From Candidatus Yanofskybacteria bacterium RIFCSPHIGHO2_01_FULL_44_22 (GTDB taxonomy: Bacteria > Patescibacteriota > Minisyncoccia > 2-02-FULL-40-12 > GWA2-44-9), in the NCBI GenBank assembly GCA_001794205.1, contig MGJJ01000019.1, positions 1-64,000 on the forward strand: a stretch of DNA of 64,000 nt, written 5' to 3'. The translations under genes were made by a program, and so were the position numbers. Below are positions 1-8,506 of the stretch, one piece after another. The notes under the pieces were generated by a model. It made no database searches. It was given only the letters and a program-made list of their open reading frames with translations, and was not told the DNA's origin. The number at the start of each line of letters is the position of its first letter. The first letter of the stretch is position 1.

Positions 1-1
1 T

Positions 2-292
2 AAATTTTTTTACGGAGTCAACTTTATGCCAAGCGTAAAATATATTTCAGGATTATTTATCTATGGCGCGTTATTTGGCATCGGCGTGGGTTTGGGGCCA
101 ATGTGGAGGGCGATTGGCCAAGTCAAAATTTCCATTATAATAAATCTAATTATTTTAGGATTGGGTATTCCGCTGGGTCTTTGGCTGATAAAATCATACG
201 GTCTTTGGGGCGCGGTAATGATGGTGACGATTTGGTTTACTGTGTCCCACCTTGCCTCCTTTTCTTATTTATTGAAAAAACTAAGAACATAA
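2..292 (+). CDS. Polysaccharide flippase family protein, C-terminal part
   Basis: The reading frame is open from the left edge of the window, so the gene is cut at its 5' side and only about 96 residues remain. What is visible is strongly hydrophobic: at least two long membrane segments joined by the short polar stretch WRAIGQVK, ending in the basic tail LLKKLRT. This matches the last helices of Wzx/MATE-like lipid-linked oligosaccharide flippases, which move undecaprenyl-linked repeat units across the inner membrane. The downstream O-antigen ligase and sugar-phosphate transferase fit that role. Family assignment is moderate because only the end is seen. Confidence 0.6.
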   Translation, partial: KFFYGVNFMPSVKYISGLFIYGALFGIGVGLGPMWRAIGQVKISIIINLIILGLGIPLGLWLIKSYGLWGAVMMVTIWFTVSHLASFSYLLKKLRT

Positions 293-361
293 TCTGAATT
301 TACAAATTATTATTTGTCTATAATTGGCAAAAGTTTAGTTTTTTAGTAGTATTTAACGGTT

Positions 362-2599
362 ATGACAAAAGAATCTATTTTGGCTAAAATTCTTCGTTAT
401 TTAATTTACGCCGCGGCTTTCACGCCGCTGATTATTTTTTCGCAATTTATGTCGCCCTTTCATTTCGGGAAGGTGGTTGTGTTCCGGAGTCTCGTTGAGA
501 TAATGGTCGTGTTTTACCTGCTGTTAATCTGGCGGGACTGGTCGTATTTGCCGAAAACCAATAAAATTTTCTGGGCATTTTTGCTTTTTACGCTGGCTTT
601 TACCGTTACAACCATAACGAGCATTCAGCCCTATCAAAGTTTTTGGGGAACGCTTGAAAGGATGGGCGGTCTGTGGACTTTTTGGCACTATTTTGCGTTT
701 TTTGTGGTCTTGACCTCCGTTTTAAAGACTAAGCAACACTGGTTCGTGTTTTTGAAATTGATAATTGCCGCCGGCATTCTCTCGGCTATTTATGGATTTG
801 GCCAAAAGACGGATATAAAATTCTTTATTGGCAGCGGCAACAGAATGAGAATTTTCGGCACTCTCGGTAATCCGGCCTTATTTGCCGGCTATCAGCTGTT
901 GGTTCTTTTCTTATCGCTGACGCTGTTTTTCGTAGGAGGAAACACCAAACGGGAAAAATATTTCTTTGGGTCGGCTGTTTTGTTGACGGCGCTGGCAATA
1001 ATGCTGACGGTTGTTCGCGGCTCCATTCTTGCTTTGGGAATCGGGTTCTTGCTATTTACTTTTTTATATTGGCGGCAGTTTAAGTCAGCCGGCGCCTTAA
1101 AAATTCTTTTGGTGTTACTGTTGCTTGCTACGGTAACGGTCGCTTCCGCTTTTATTTTTAAAAACACGGCTTTTGTTAAAAACTCCAACTATCTTTCGAA
1201 AATTTCCAGTCTTTCTTTCGGGGATGCCACCGTTAAAACCAGGCTTTGGGCTTGGCGGGCCGGTTTTGAAGGATGGGATGAAACCCCCCGGACTGTTCTT
1301 GTGGGTTGGGGACCGGAGAATTTCAATATTCCTTTTTCCAAACACTTCAATCCCAAATTTTTCAAAGGTCCGGGTTCGGAAACATTATTTGACCGTGCCC
1401 ACAACATGTTTGTTGAAATTTTGGTAACGATGGGTTTGACGGGGTTTTTTGCTTATATTTTGCTCTTTTTGGCAATGGCGCAAACATTGAAAAAAATAAA
1501 AAAATTGCCAAATTCTGCTGTTTATTCTATTGGTTTTATATCGCTTATGGTTGTTTATGTCATTCACAATTCTTTTATTTTTGATACCTCGGGGAATTTT
1601 ATTGTTTTTTTCGGCATTCTCGGTTTTGTTTCGGCCCTTCCATCGTTATTGGAGCCGCCGGCCGGAAATAATAAACCGGCCGTTCAGCCCGCCGGACAGC
1701 GCGGTTTAGGTAGCCTGTATTCATTTTCTGCGGTTGTTTTATTTATTGCCGTTTCGGCCTTAATTTATAAAACCAACATTTTGCCGGCCAAAGCGAATTA
1801 TACGACCACGCGCGCCATTATTATCGGATGGAGCGGAGATTTTAACGGCGCCGTCAAGAAATATCAGGAAGCTGTAGCTTACGATGTTCCCGGAAAATAT
1901 GAAATCAGACACCGGTTCGGCCAATATCTTCTGGAACGGGGAGTAAGCGCGTCGCCGGAAGCGCTCCAGATAGTCATTGATGCAATTCAAAAAAACGCCG
2001 ACGAAAACCCGCTTGATTATCTGCCGCAGTTATATCTGGCGCGGCTGAATATTTTGCTTGGCCGAGACCAGCCCGATTCTCCGTATAACGACGAATCATT
2101 AAAGCATTCCACAAAAGCTCTGGAACTTTCTCCCACCTTTGTCAGAACTTATTATGAAGTCGCTCAAGCCCATCTGAATAAAAAAAACATAGCCAGGGCG
2201 GCAGAGTATTTTAAAAAGGCGGTTGATTTGAATCCGGATGTGGGCCTGTCGCTTTGGTATTGGGGAATCGTGGAATACGACCTCGGCAACACCAAAATCG
2301 GTTTGGAAGCCATTGAGCAGGCCATTGATAAAGAATTTAACGTCGCCGAGTCCGACTATCTCCGCTTGATAGCCGTTTATTTGAGACAAAACGATTACAA
2401 AAAAATCATCTGGGCCCAGGAAAAGCTTGTTGCCTTAAAACCCAATAATGCTCAATATCATGCTTCCTTAGCGGCAGCTTATGTCAAAGTGGGCCGGATT
2501 GACGATGCCGTCAAGGAAGCCCGCGAAGCAGCCCGGCTGGATAAAATGTTTGAGGCCGAAGCCCGCAGTTTTATTCGAAGTTTAGGCAGGGAATTCTGA
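362..2599 (+). CDS. O-antigen ligase family protein with C-terminal TPR repeats
   Basis: A 745-residue membrane protein. Roughly residues 1-480 hold about a dozen hydrophobic segments typical of the Wzy/WaaL O-antigen ligase superfamily, with a large periplasmic-type loop around residues 290-370 that carries the motif VGWGPENFN. From about residue 540 to the end there are TPR-like helix pairs (for example ALELSPTFVRTYYEVAQAH). Fusion of ligase and TPRs is common in Gram-positive and CPR surface-polymer enzymes. It would join or polymerise lipid-linked glycans at the outer face of the membrane. The ATG at 362 is the first in-frame start 70 bases after the flippase stop; no clear Shine-Dalgarno is seen. 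Confidence 0.8.
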   Translation: MTKESILAKILRYLIYAAAFTPLIIFSQFMSPFHFGKVVVFRSLVEIMVVFYLLLIWRDWSYLPKTNKIFWAFLLFTLAFTVTTITSIQPYQSFWGTLERMGGLWTFWHYFAFFVVLTSVLKTKQHWFVFLKLIIAAGILSAIYGFGQKTDIKFFIGSGNRMRIFGTLGNPALFAGYQLLVLFLSLTLFFVGGNTKREKYFFGSAVLLTALAIMLTVVRGSILALGIGFLLFTFLYWRQFKSAGALKILLVLLLLATVTVASAFIFKNTAFVKNSNYLSKISSLSFGDATVKTRLWAWRAGFEGWDETPRTVLVGWGPENFNIPFSKHFNPKFFKGPGSETLFDRAHNMFVEILVTMGLTGFFAYILLFLAMAQTLKKIKKLPNSAVYSIGFISLMVVYVIHNSFIFDTSGNFIVFFGILGFVSALPSLLEPPAGNNKPAVQPAGQRGLGSLYSFSAVVLFIAVSALIYKTNILPAKANYTTTRAIIIGWSGDFNGAVKKYQEAVAYDVPGKYEIRHRFGQYLLERGVSASPEALQIVIDAIQKNADENPLDYLPQLYLARLNILLGRDQPDSPYNDESLKHSTKALELSPTFVRTYYEVAQAHLNKKNIARAAEYFKKAVDLNPDVGLSLWYWGIVEYDLGNTKIGLEAIEQAIDKEFNVAESDYLRLIAVYLRQNDYKKIIWAQEKLVALKPNNAQYHASLAAAYVKVGRIDDAVKEAREAARLDKMFEAEARSFIRSLGREF

Positions 2600-2643
2600 T
2601 TTCTTTGTTTTTCGGTACCCCAACAATTTAACGAAAGTGTTTT

Positions 2644-2785
2644 GAGAACCCTTGCCGCACGAAAAGACACCGGTCGGTTTCCCCGGCGGGAAAACCGCCG
2701 CTCGGCTCTCGGGCTCGCTCTCTCGCTTTGCTCGAACCGTGCCCGCTCGCCCTCCGAGACGCTTTTCTTGGCGGCAAGGGTTCTC
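2644..2785. repeat. 142-bp noncoding element with perfect terminal inverted repeats
   Basis: The 15-bp sequence at 2644-2658 (GAGAACCCTTGCCGC) is exactly inverted at 2771-2785, and pairing continues imperfectly inward over a further A-rich block, so the element can fold into one long hairpin. The interior contains a small hairpin around 2674-2696 and GAGCGAG-type words. It is richer in G+C than the neighbouring genes. ORFs across it run on both strands with no recognisable protein, so I treat it as noncoding. It could be a miniature mobile element or a structured RNA; nothing in the sequence decides between these. Confidence 0.6.
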
Positions 2786-2940
2786 TGTCCTACCCCCATG
2801 TCGGACTTAGGGGGAAAAAGAGCGCGTTCTCCGCTACTTAGCCTTGATTGGTAATTGGCATTTGGTTGAGAAAAGTCAAAGGAAAAACGCCAAAAAGATT
2901 TAAATAAGATTTGTGAATTTTGTCCAAATTCCACTATTTT

Positions 2941-3082
2941 ACCCTGCCCCGACCCGTTTTGAGGAACGCCTCGGAACCAGTCCCAGCTTGGTTTCCGCCT
3001 TTTGGGCGGATGAGAGACGAGGCTGCGGCGAGCCGCCGGAACGAGCCGACAGCCGATTCCGAAAAGCGGGTTAGGGCGGGGG
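2941..3082. other. GC-rich structured noncoding stretch between convergent genes
   Basis: The 2600-3100 spacer separates two convergent genes and has no believable ORF. In its second half, 2941-2960 pairs with 3062-3082 over about twenty positions, with several apparent G-U wobbles. Inside are a hairpin GGAACCA/TGGTTTCC (2973-2996) and CCGCC/GGCGG (2995-3009). This is consistent with a folded RNA or a decayed inverted repeat. I searched it for RNase P, SRP and tmRNA signatures and found none. Confidence 0.35.
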
Positions 3083-3100
3083 AAAAAATAATCGGAATTC

Positions 3101-4426
3101 CTACTTCCCCGATTGCTGAAGAGCGATGCGGGCGGTTTTAAGGGCGATGCCCAAATCCAAAAACAACGAACGATTCTTGATGTAGTAAAGGTCGTATTGG
3201 AGTTTTTCGGCGGCATCCTTGACCGACGAGCCATAGCGGAAATTTATCTGGGCCCAGCCGGACAAGCCCGGCTTTATCAGATACCTCTCTTCATAAAAAG
3301 GAATTTCTTTTTTAAGGATTTCGTGGAATTCCGGCCTCTCGGCCCGGGGACCGACAAATGACATTTCCCCTTTGATTATATTCCAAAGCTGGGGCAGTTC
3401 ATCGAGCCGCGTTTTTCTTAAAAATCCGCCGACCCGGGTGGCTCGCGGGTCGTTATCCGCCGCCCAAACAGCGCCGGTAAGTTGTTCCGCGTCTTGCCGC
3501 ATGGTACGGAATTTCAGCATTTCAAACGTTTTGCCGATTTGCCCGATTCTTTTTTGTTTGTAAAAAACCGGACCCCTTGAATTAAGCTTGACGGCGAGAA
3601 TTAAAAACGGATAAAAGACCAGAGAAATCGTTCCCAAAATTGCGGCAAAAACCGCGTCCATAAATCTCTTGGCCGTTTCATATGCCATCTTGTTGCCCTC
3701 GCTTAAATTTTCCAAAAACCAAACTTGGTCAATTGCTCCGAGAGGCACCCTTCCGGTAAGCCGCTCGTAAAAAGACGCCAAACTATAAAATGTTATTTTC
3801 TGCCCCAGGGATTTGTAAAAGATATTTATTATTTCCGGTGATTGATACGCTTCCGGCCCGATGACCACCGTATTGATTTTATCCTGCAAAATCAGCCGTT
3901 CCAATTCGCCGGTTCTTATTTTTTCCACATCCACAACCTGTTTTAAATCGTATCCAAGCTGGGGGTTGTCTTTGATAAATTGAGCCAGCTCGGAGGTCTG
4001 TTGGTTGTCGCTTGCAATCAGGGTCGGCCTTTTAAACTTTTTTTCGGCAATCCCGTTAAAAAGGCGGCGGTTGCCCAATTCCAATAAAGTGAAAATCGCA
4101 ATGAGGAGAACCAGATTTGTTTTGGGGGTTATTCCAAGAAAAGGAATCAGGTAGAAAAAAAACACCGAAATGCTTCCGGCAATGGTTATGGAGCGAAAAA
4201 AAACCGAATAAAATTGGGCGTTATTGCGGAAATGCCTCGGTTCGTAGAGGCCGGCTATATAAAATACCAGAAGCCAGACGGTAAAAATTATACTGAAAGA
4301 GACCAAATGAAGATTCAGCCAATAACCGAACTTTTCATCATAGTCGCGATATCTTATCGCCAAAGTAACAAGAAGAGCGGCATAAAAAACTATAATATCT
4401 AAAATAAAAAGAGTAATTTTGCGCAT
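3101..4426 (-). CDS. Polyprenyl-phosphate sugar-1-phosphate transferase (WbaP-like)
   Basis: A 441-residue enzyme that starts surface glycan synthesis by moving a sugar-1-phosphate from a nucleotide sugar to undecaprenyl phosphate. Order of parts: four or five membrane helices (residues 1-115), a soluble Rossmann-like domain (about 125-230), a hydrophobic helix near 265, then the bacterial sugar-transferase core. Core motifs are KRIGQIGKTFEMLKFRTM, TRLDELPQLWNIIKGEMS, FVGPRAERPEF and KPGLSGWAQI, all intact. Length is normal for the long WbaP type. It is convergent to the O-antigen ligase and divergent from the dehydrogenase gene, with which it shares a 119-bp spacer holding a palindrome. The sugar specificity cannot be read from sequence. 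Confidence 0.9.
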   Translation of the reverse strand: MRKITLFILDIIVFYAALLVTLAIRYRDYDEKFGYWLNLHLVSFSIIFTVWLLVFYIAGLYEPRHFRNNAQFYSVFFRSITIAGSISVFFFYLIPFLGITPKTNLVLLIAIFTLLELGNRRLFNGIAEKKFKRPTLIASDNQQTSELAQFIKDNPQLGYDLKQVVDVEKIRTGELERLILQDKINTVVIGPEAYQSPEIINIFYKSLGQKITFYSLASFYERLTGRVPLGAIDQVWFLENLSEGNKMAYETAKRFMDAVFAAILGTISLVFYPFLILAVKLNSRGPVFYKQKRIGQIGKTFEMLKFRTMRQDAEQLTGAVWAADNDPRATRVGGFLRKTRLDELPQLWNIIKGEMSFVGPRAERPEFHEILKKEIPFYEERYLIKPGLSGWAQINFRYGSSVKDAAEKLQYDLYYIKNRSLFLDLGIALKTARIALQQSGK

Positions 4427-4440
4427 TTATTTAATTGTGC

Positions 4441-4456
4441 ATTATTCGTGAATAAT
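4441..4456. promoter_or_regulatory. Palindrome in divergent promoter region
   Basis: ATTATTCGTGAATAAT is a 7+2+7 inverted repeat midway in the spacer between the sugar-phosphate transferase (minus strand) and the dehydrogenase (plus strand). Its position near both promoters suits a repressor operator, but it could be chance in A+T-rich DNA. Confidence 0.3.
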
Positions 4457-4465
4457 TGTCAAATG

Positions 4466-4494
4466 TTGACTTTTGTGTTGTAAAATTATAAACT
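4466..4494 (+). promoter_or_regulatory. Sigma70-type promoter for the dehydrogenase-epimerase pair
   Basis: TTGACT at 4466-4471 and TAAACT at 4489-4494 are separated by 17 bases and lie about 50 bases before the start codon at 4546. The -35 box matches five of six consensus positions and the -10 box four of six. Confidence 0.5.
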
Positions 4495-4545
4495 GGCGCT
4501 ACTTACCATCATAATATATTATTATTTATCAGTCATAAACTAAAA

Positions 4546-5538
4546 ATGACCGAGAAAACAAATAAAATCAAAATTGGCATAATTGGCTTGGGAATGGTCG
4601 GTGAACCTTTGCGAAAATGGTTTGAGGAAATTAACGGCTGTAAAAGAGGCAGAGACTTGTTTTGTTATGATATAGCCCCCCAAAAAGGTTATTTTGACGA
4701 TGTAAACAGGGCCGATGTTATTTTTGTAGCCGTACCGACGCCCTCAAACCTGGACGGAAGCTGTAATTTGTCTTTTGTTAAAAACGCAGTCGGGAAAATT
4801 AAAAACGGAAAAATTGTGGTGATAAAATCAACTGTTGCTCCCGGCACGGTGGAAGAACTTCAAAAAAAATATCCCCAAAAGAGGTTCATTTTTAATCCCG
4901 AATTTTTGACCGAAACCCAGGCGTGGGAAGATTTTATTTCTCCCGACCGGCAAATTATCGGCTCTACGGCAAAAAGCGCGACTGACTCCGTTGAAATTTT
5001 AAATCTTTTGCCGAAGAAAAATTTTATCCGGCCGTGGACCTCCGATTATGTGAAAAAATCAGTCAACGCCACCGAAGCGGAATTGGGCAAGTACGCTTCC
5101 AATGTGTTTGGATTTATTAAAGTTATCTACGGCAATATTTTGGCCGATACCTGTTATGCGGTAAATCAAAAATATAAAAAGGAAAAAATAAATTCAGAAG
5201 TCCGATACGATAATTTAAAAGAACTTATCGGCGCCGATTTGCGTATCGGTCCGGCTTGGCTTGATGTGGAACACGGCAATTATTGCGGGGCCGGCGGTTA
5301 TTGTTTTCCCAAAGACATGAATGCTTTTATTTCTTTTGCCGGCGAACTTGCCGAAAAGCTGGAAAAGAGAAAGTTCGATAAAGAATTTCTCAAAGTTTTT
5401 AAAAAGGGGATTGCCGTTTTGCAAACGATACGCGATTACAACAAAGAATTGTTAAAACATCAGGGTTTGACCGCGGAAGAAGTTTCAAGGCACAATAAGG
5501 AAATAATCACGGAAAAAAGAAAAAAGATACGAATATGA
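4546..5538 (+). CDS. UDP-glucose/GDP-mannose dehydrogenase family protein, short form
   Basis: An NAD-dependent oxidase of nucleotide sugars to uronic acids. The N-terminal Rossmann motif is GIIGLGMVGEP (about residue 10), followed by VFVAVPTPSN, KSTVAPGTVEEL and FNPEFLTE. The catalytic cysteine region reads GGYCFPKD near residue 245, so the active-site Cys and Lys-Asp are present. At 330 residues it is about 100 shorter than typical family members; what is missing is the C-terminal UDP-binding domain. The family assignment is clear, but the specific substrate is not, and the enzyme could have a noncanonical donor site. It overlaps the epimerase start by four bases (ATGA), indicating translational coupling. 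Confidence 0.8.
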   Translation: MTEKTNKIKIGIIGLGMVGEPLRKWFEEINGCKRGRDLFCYDIAPQKGYFDDVNRADVIFVAVPTPSNLDGSCNLSFVKNAVGKIKNGKIVVIKSTVAPGTVEELQKKYPQKRFIFNPEFLTETQAWEDFISPDRQIIGSTAKSATDSVEILNLLPKKNFIRPWTSDYVKKSVNATEAELGKYASNVFGFIKVIYGNILADTCYAVNQKYKKEKINSEVRYDNLKELIGADLRIGPAWLDVEHGNYCGAGGYCFPKDMNAFISFAGELAEKLEKRKFDKEFLKVFKKGIAVLQTIRDYNKELLKHQGLTAEEVSRHNKEIITEKRKKIRI

Positions 5539-6437
5539 AAATCGTAGTTACCGGCGGAGCGGGGTTTATCGGTTCTCATCTCGTAGATGCTCTCGTTGAG
5601 CGAGGGTTTAAGGTTCATGTAATTGACAATCTTTCCGGCGGGAAAAAAGAAAATGTGAACAAGAAAGCCGTTCTCCATATCGCCGACATCCGCAATCTCA
5701 AAGAAATTAAACCTATCATCAGGGGCGCCGATTATGTTTTTCATCTTGCCGCCTTGCCGCGCGTTCAATATTCCATAGAAAATCCAGAAGAAACCCACGA
5801 TGTAAATGTCAGCGGCACATTGAACGTTCTTTTGGCGGCTAAGGACGGCGGTGTCAAAAGAGTTATTTATTCCGCTTCAAGTTCGGCTTACGGCGACCAA
5901 AAAAGAATGCCCTTACTTGAAAATATGCCCGCCGCTCCTAAAAGTCCCTACGGTCTCCAAAAATATATCGGAGAATTATATTGCAGGCTTTTTTCGGAGG
6001 TTTACGGCCTGCCAACCGTTTCTTTGCGCTATTTCAATGTTTACGGTCCGAGATTCAATCCCGAAGGGCCGTATGCTTTGGTAATCGGCAAGTTTATCCT
6101 CCAGCGCAAATTGGGCCAGCCGTTAACGATTACGGGCGACGGCAAACAGACCCGCGATTTTACTCATGTTTCCGATGTGGTGCTGGCGAATCTGTTGGCG
6201 ATGGAAAGTAAAAAAGTCGGCCATGGTGAAGTGATGAATATAGGCGCTGGAAGCAACACCACAATCAACAAGTTGGCAAAATTAATCGGCGGTCAAAGTA
6301 AGCACATTGCGTTCCGCCTTGAACCCAAAAATACTCTTGCCGGCACCTCGTTGGCTTTTAAATTGTTGGGGTGGAAACCGCAAATTAAAACCGAAAACGG
6401 CATAAAACAACTTCTTCGCGAAGAGGGCCTGATATGA
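5535..6437 (+). CDS. NAD-dependent nucleotide-sugar epimerase/dehydratase
   Basis: A 300-residue extended short-chain dehydrogenase. The glycine-rich NAD motif TGGAGFIGSHL begins at residue 7; the catalytic pair is YGLQK (Tyr and Lys, about residues 137-141), preceded by SSSAYG; the conserved RYFNVYGPR follows. Such enzymes epimerise UDP-glucose, UDP-glucuronate or related sugars in the cytoplasm. Pairing with the dehydrogenase just upstream (ATGA overlap) suggests the two supply an activated uronic acid or epimer for the surface polymer. Exact reaction is not determinable. Confidence 0.85.
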   Translation: MKIVVTGGAGFIGSHLVDALVERGFKVHVIDNLSGGKKENVNKKAVLHIADIRNLKEIKPIIRGADYVFHLAALPRVQYSIENPEETHDVNVSGTLNVLLAAKDGGVKRVIYSASSSAYGDQKRMPLLENMPAAPKSPYGLQKYIGELYCRLFSEVYGLPTVSLRYFNVYGPRFNPEGPYALVIGKFILQRKLGQPLTITGDGKQTRDFTHVSDVVLANLLAMESKKVGHGEVMNIGAGSNTTINKLAKLIGGQSKHIAFRLEPKNTLAGTSLAFKLLGWKPQIKTENGIKQLLREEGLI

Positions 6438-6443
6438 TATAAT
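6438..6443 (+). promoter_or_regulatory. Extended -10 box implying a leaderless mRNA
   Basis: TGATATAAT matches the extended -10 pattern TGN-TATAAT exactly. The start codon at 6451 begins seven bases after the box, where transcription should start, so the protease mRNA would have no leader. No -35 consensus is obvious. Confidence 0.5.
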
Positions 6444-6450
6444 GGTCTGA

Positions 6451-8142
6451 ATGTTGTTGCGTCACAAAAAAATCAGAATATTTATCGGAGCGGCAATATT
6501 TTTGGCGGCTCTTTTTTTGTCGGCAAACATTCAAGTTTTGCCTGCGCAGGCGGGCGATATTCTCGGCCAAAATAAGAATTTTTTCGTGAACTCCGAATAC
6601 GACAAATTCAATCGGACGCAAATTTCAGCCACATTGGCGGCCGTTTCGGAACAAGCCTATTTTTTCATCGAGGATATTTATTGGAATGGTTTAAGTTTTG
6701 AGCGAAAAGAGGCCCTGATTTCCAACATTGCCCCTCTTGCCGGCGCGTTTGATAATGACATTTATCCAAAAGAAAGGGAATTTTGGGGGTCGGAACCGAA
6801 CCCAGGGGTGGATGGCGACTCCAAAATTACGATTGTCGTGGAACAATTGGTAAGCGGCAACGGTGGGTATTTTGATACTCTGAACGGTTATGACGCCCCC
6901 GAATCCAACAAAAGAGAAATGTTCTTCGTGAGCGCCGCCGCCGTGCAGGATAACCTCCGAAACGCCAAAATATTTTTGGCCCACGAATTTCAGCATCTTG
7001 TTTCTTTTAACCAGAAAGATATTATGCGGAATATTTCCGAGGATGTGTGGCTGAACGAATTGCGCTCGGAATATTCAGTCACCATAGCGGGTTTTAATGA
7101 GCCTTATGCCGGTTCCGGTCTTGAAAGACGAGCTGAACTTTTCATGTCGCAGCCGTCAGACAGCCTGACGGAATGGCCCAACTCTTCGCTTGATTATGCC
7201 CAAGCGGCTTTGTTCGGAGAATATCTGGTGGAGCAATATGGGTCGGAAATATTAAAAGATACTTTGCGCAGTTCCGCTGCGGGCATTGTTTCCATCAATC
7301 AGTTTTTGGCGGATAAAAATTATAAAGAACGGTTTGGCGACGTGTTCGGTAATTGGGCAATTGCCAATTATTTGAACAGCGCCTCGGTCGATAAAAAATA
7401 CGCCTACACCTTATCGGGTCTTCAAAGAGTAAAAGTAAATCCGGCCAGCAACGTTTATTTGTCGGGCGCTTCGTATAATTTTTATGAAACCTTAAAGCCT
7501 TGGCAGGCGAACTGGCATAAATTCAACGTTGCCTCGTCGATTATGGATTCTAAAGCAATCAAAATTGATTTTGCCGCCGGTGCGCCGTTTAAGTTTTATT
7601 ATGTCGATAATTTGGGACGGACGGGCGCCTTGGCTAATCCGGCTTATATTGACGACCCCGGCGGACTGGCTGATTTTACGCTTATTCCCGTCAACCAAAG
7701 CAAAACATCTGACTTTAGTAAAAATGAACAAGCGGCGCCGATTACTTTCAGTATTAATTTTGTGGAAAGCGGTTTGGGCCGTCGGCTGTCGATTATTGAG
7801 AACGGCTCTCTGATTAAAAAACCGAGAGAGGGTGAATTGTATGTGATTGAAGGAAAATATAAAAGATACTTAAGCGCCGGTGCGCTTGCATCATACGGCC
7901 ATCTTGACCCGACCAAGGCTATCGAGGTTGACGAAGGAACGCTCAATTCTTACACAACCGCGAATTATGTTCGCGCGCTGAACGACAAAAAAGTTTATGC
8001 GGTGTGGCCCGACGGGACTAAACACTGGCTTAACATGAGCGGCGAATATTTTACTCAATCCGGCCGCGATTGGGGCTCCATTTTTACGATTAACGACGCC
8101 GAATTTCAGTTTTACAAAACCGGCCCGGATATTGTAAAATGA
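6451..8142 (+). CDS. Secreted zinc metallopeptidase, M30-like
   Basis: A 563-residue protein with an N-terminal signal peptide (basic RHKK, hydrophobic core, predicted cut after LPAQA near residue 34). At about residue 178 lies HEFQH, a perfect HExxH zinc motif, in AHEFQHLVSF, and about 20 residues on is WLNELRSEYS, whose glutamate could be the third metal ligand as in hyicolysin-type M30 peptidases. The middle part looks like a beta-rich domain; the end carries a WPDGTKHWLNMSGEYF motif of unknown role. It likely acts outside the cell or at its surface. Family placement rests on the motif and its spacing. Confidence 0.6.
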   Translation: MLLRHKKIRIFIGAAIFLAALFLSANIQVLPAQAGDILGQNKNFFVNSEYDKFNRTQISATLAAVSEQAYFFIEDIYWNGLSFERKEALISNIAPLAGAFDNDIYPKEREFWGSEPNPGVDGDSKITIVVEQLVSGNGGYFDTLNGYDAPESNKREMFFVSAAAVQDNLRNAKIFLAHEFQHLVSFNQKDIMRNISEDVWLNELRSEYSVTIAGFNEPYAGSGLERRAELFMSQPSDSLTEWPNSSLDYAQAALFGEYLVEQYGSEILKDTLRSSAAGIVSINQFLADKNYKERFGDVFGNWAIANYLNSASVDKKYAYTLSGLQRVKVNPASNVYLSGASYNFYETLKPWQANWHKFNVASSIMDSKAIKIDFAAGAPFKFYYVDNLGRTGALANPAYIDDPGGLADFTLIPVNQSKTSDFSKNEQAAPITFSINFVESGLGRRLSIIENGSLIKKPREGELYVIEGKYKRYLSAGALASYGHLDPTKAIEVDEGTLNSYTTANYVRALNDKKVYAVWPDGTKHWLNMSGEYFTQSGRDWGSIFTINDAEFQFYKTGPDIVK

Positions 8143-8149
8143 TTACACT

Positions 8150-8476
8150 ATGCGATTAATTATTTCTGCCAAAAACATTGCTTTGGACGATGCCCTAAAT
8201 GTGTTTATTCGTGAAAAAATAGGGAATTTGGATAAGGTAATCGGAAATGACAAATCCGAGGCCAAGGTTGAAATAGGCAAACCGTCCCGCCATCATCGCA
8301 GCGGGCCGGTGTTTTACGCCGAAGTGAATCTGCGACTTGGCGGCAATCTTCTGCGCGCCTCCTGCTCACATGAAGATTTGCGCAACGCCATTGTCGACGT
8401 GAAAGACGAGCTTCAGGCGCAGATAAAGAAATTTAAAGAAAAAAGAAAAGATGCAGCCAGACAGCCTAAGAAATAA
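8150..8476 (+). CDS. hpf: Ribosome hibernation promoting factor, short form
   Basis: A 108-residue RaiA/HPF-family protein. It begins with the beta strand MRLIISAKNIALDDAL and ends with helix AIVDVKDELQAQIKKFKEKR and a lysine-rich tail, the usual beta-alpha-beta-beta-beta-alpha plan. Such proteins bind the decoding centre of idle ribosomes. The length is that of the short type lacking the dimerising C-terminal domain. An A+T-rich -10-like TAAAAT lies nine bases upstream; a terminator follows immediately, so it appears to be transcribed apart from secA. Confidence 0.85.
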   Translation: MRLIISAKNIALDDALNVFIREKIGNLDKVIGNDKSEAKVEIGKPSRHHRSGPVFYAEVNLRLGGNLLRASCSHEDLRNAIVDVKDELQAQIKKFKEKRKDAARQPKK

Positions 8477-8479
8477 TTG

Positions 8480-8502
8480 CGAGGGGCTTGCCCCTCGTTT
8501 TT
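8480..8502 (+). terminator. Rho-independent terminator after hpf
   Basis: CGAGGGG at 8480-8486 pairs with CCCCTCG at 8491-8497 around a four-base loop, and five T residues follow. It lies between the hpf stop and the secA start codon, which rules out an upstream TTG at 8477 as the secA start. Confidence 0.85.
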
Positions 8503-8506
8503 ACTT

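Noticed and set aside
2941..3082. RNase P RNA, SRP RNA or tmRNA
   Set aside because: None of the conserved core words of these RNAs is present.
2479..3234. A 251-residue minus-strand frame across the spacer and both flanking genes
   Set aside because: It runs antisense to two conserved genes and through inverted repeats; its product is Arg/Ser-rich without any motif.
8477..8506. SecA start at the TTG at 8477
   Set aside because: The ten extra codons lie in a rho-independent terminator; the ATG at 8507 matches the usual SecA N-terminus.
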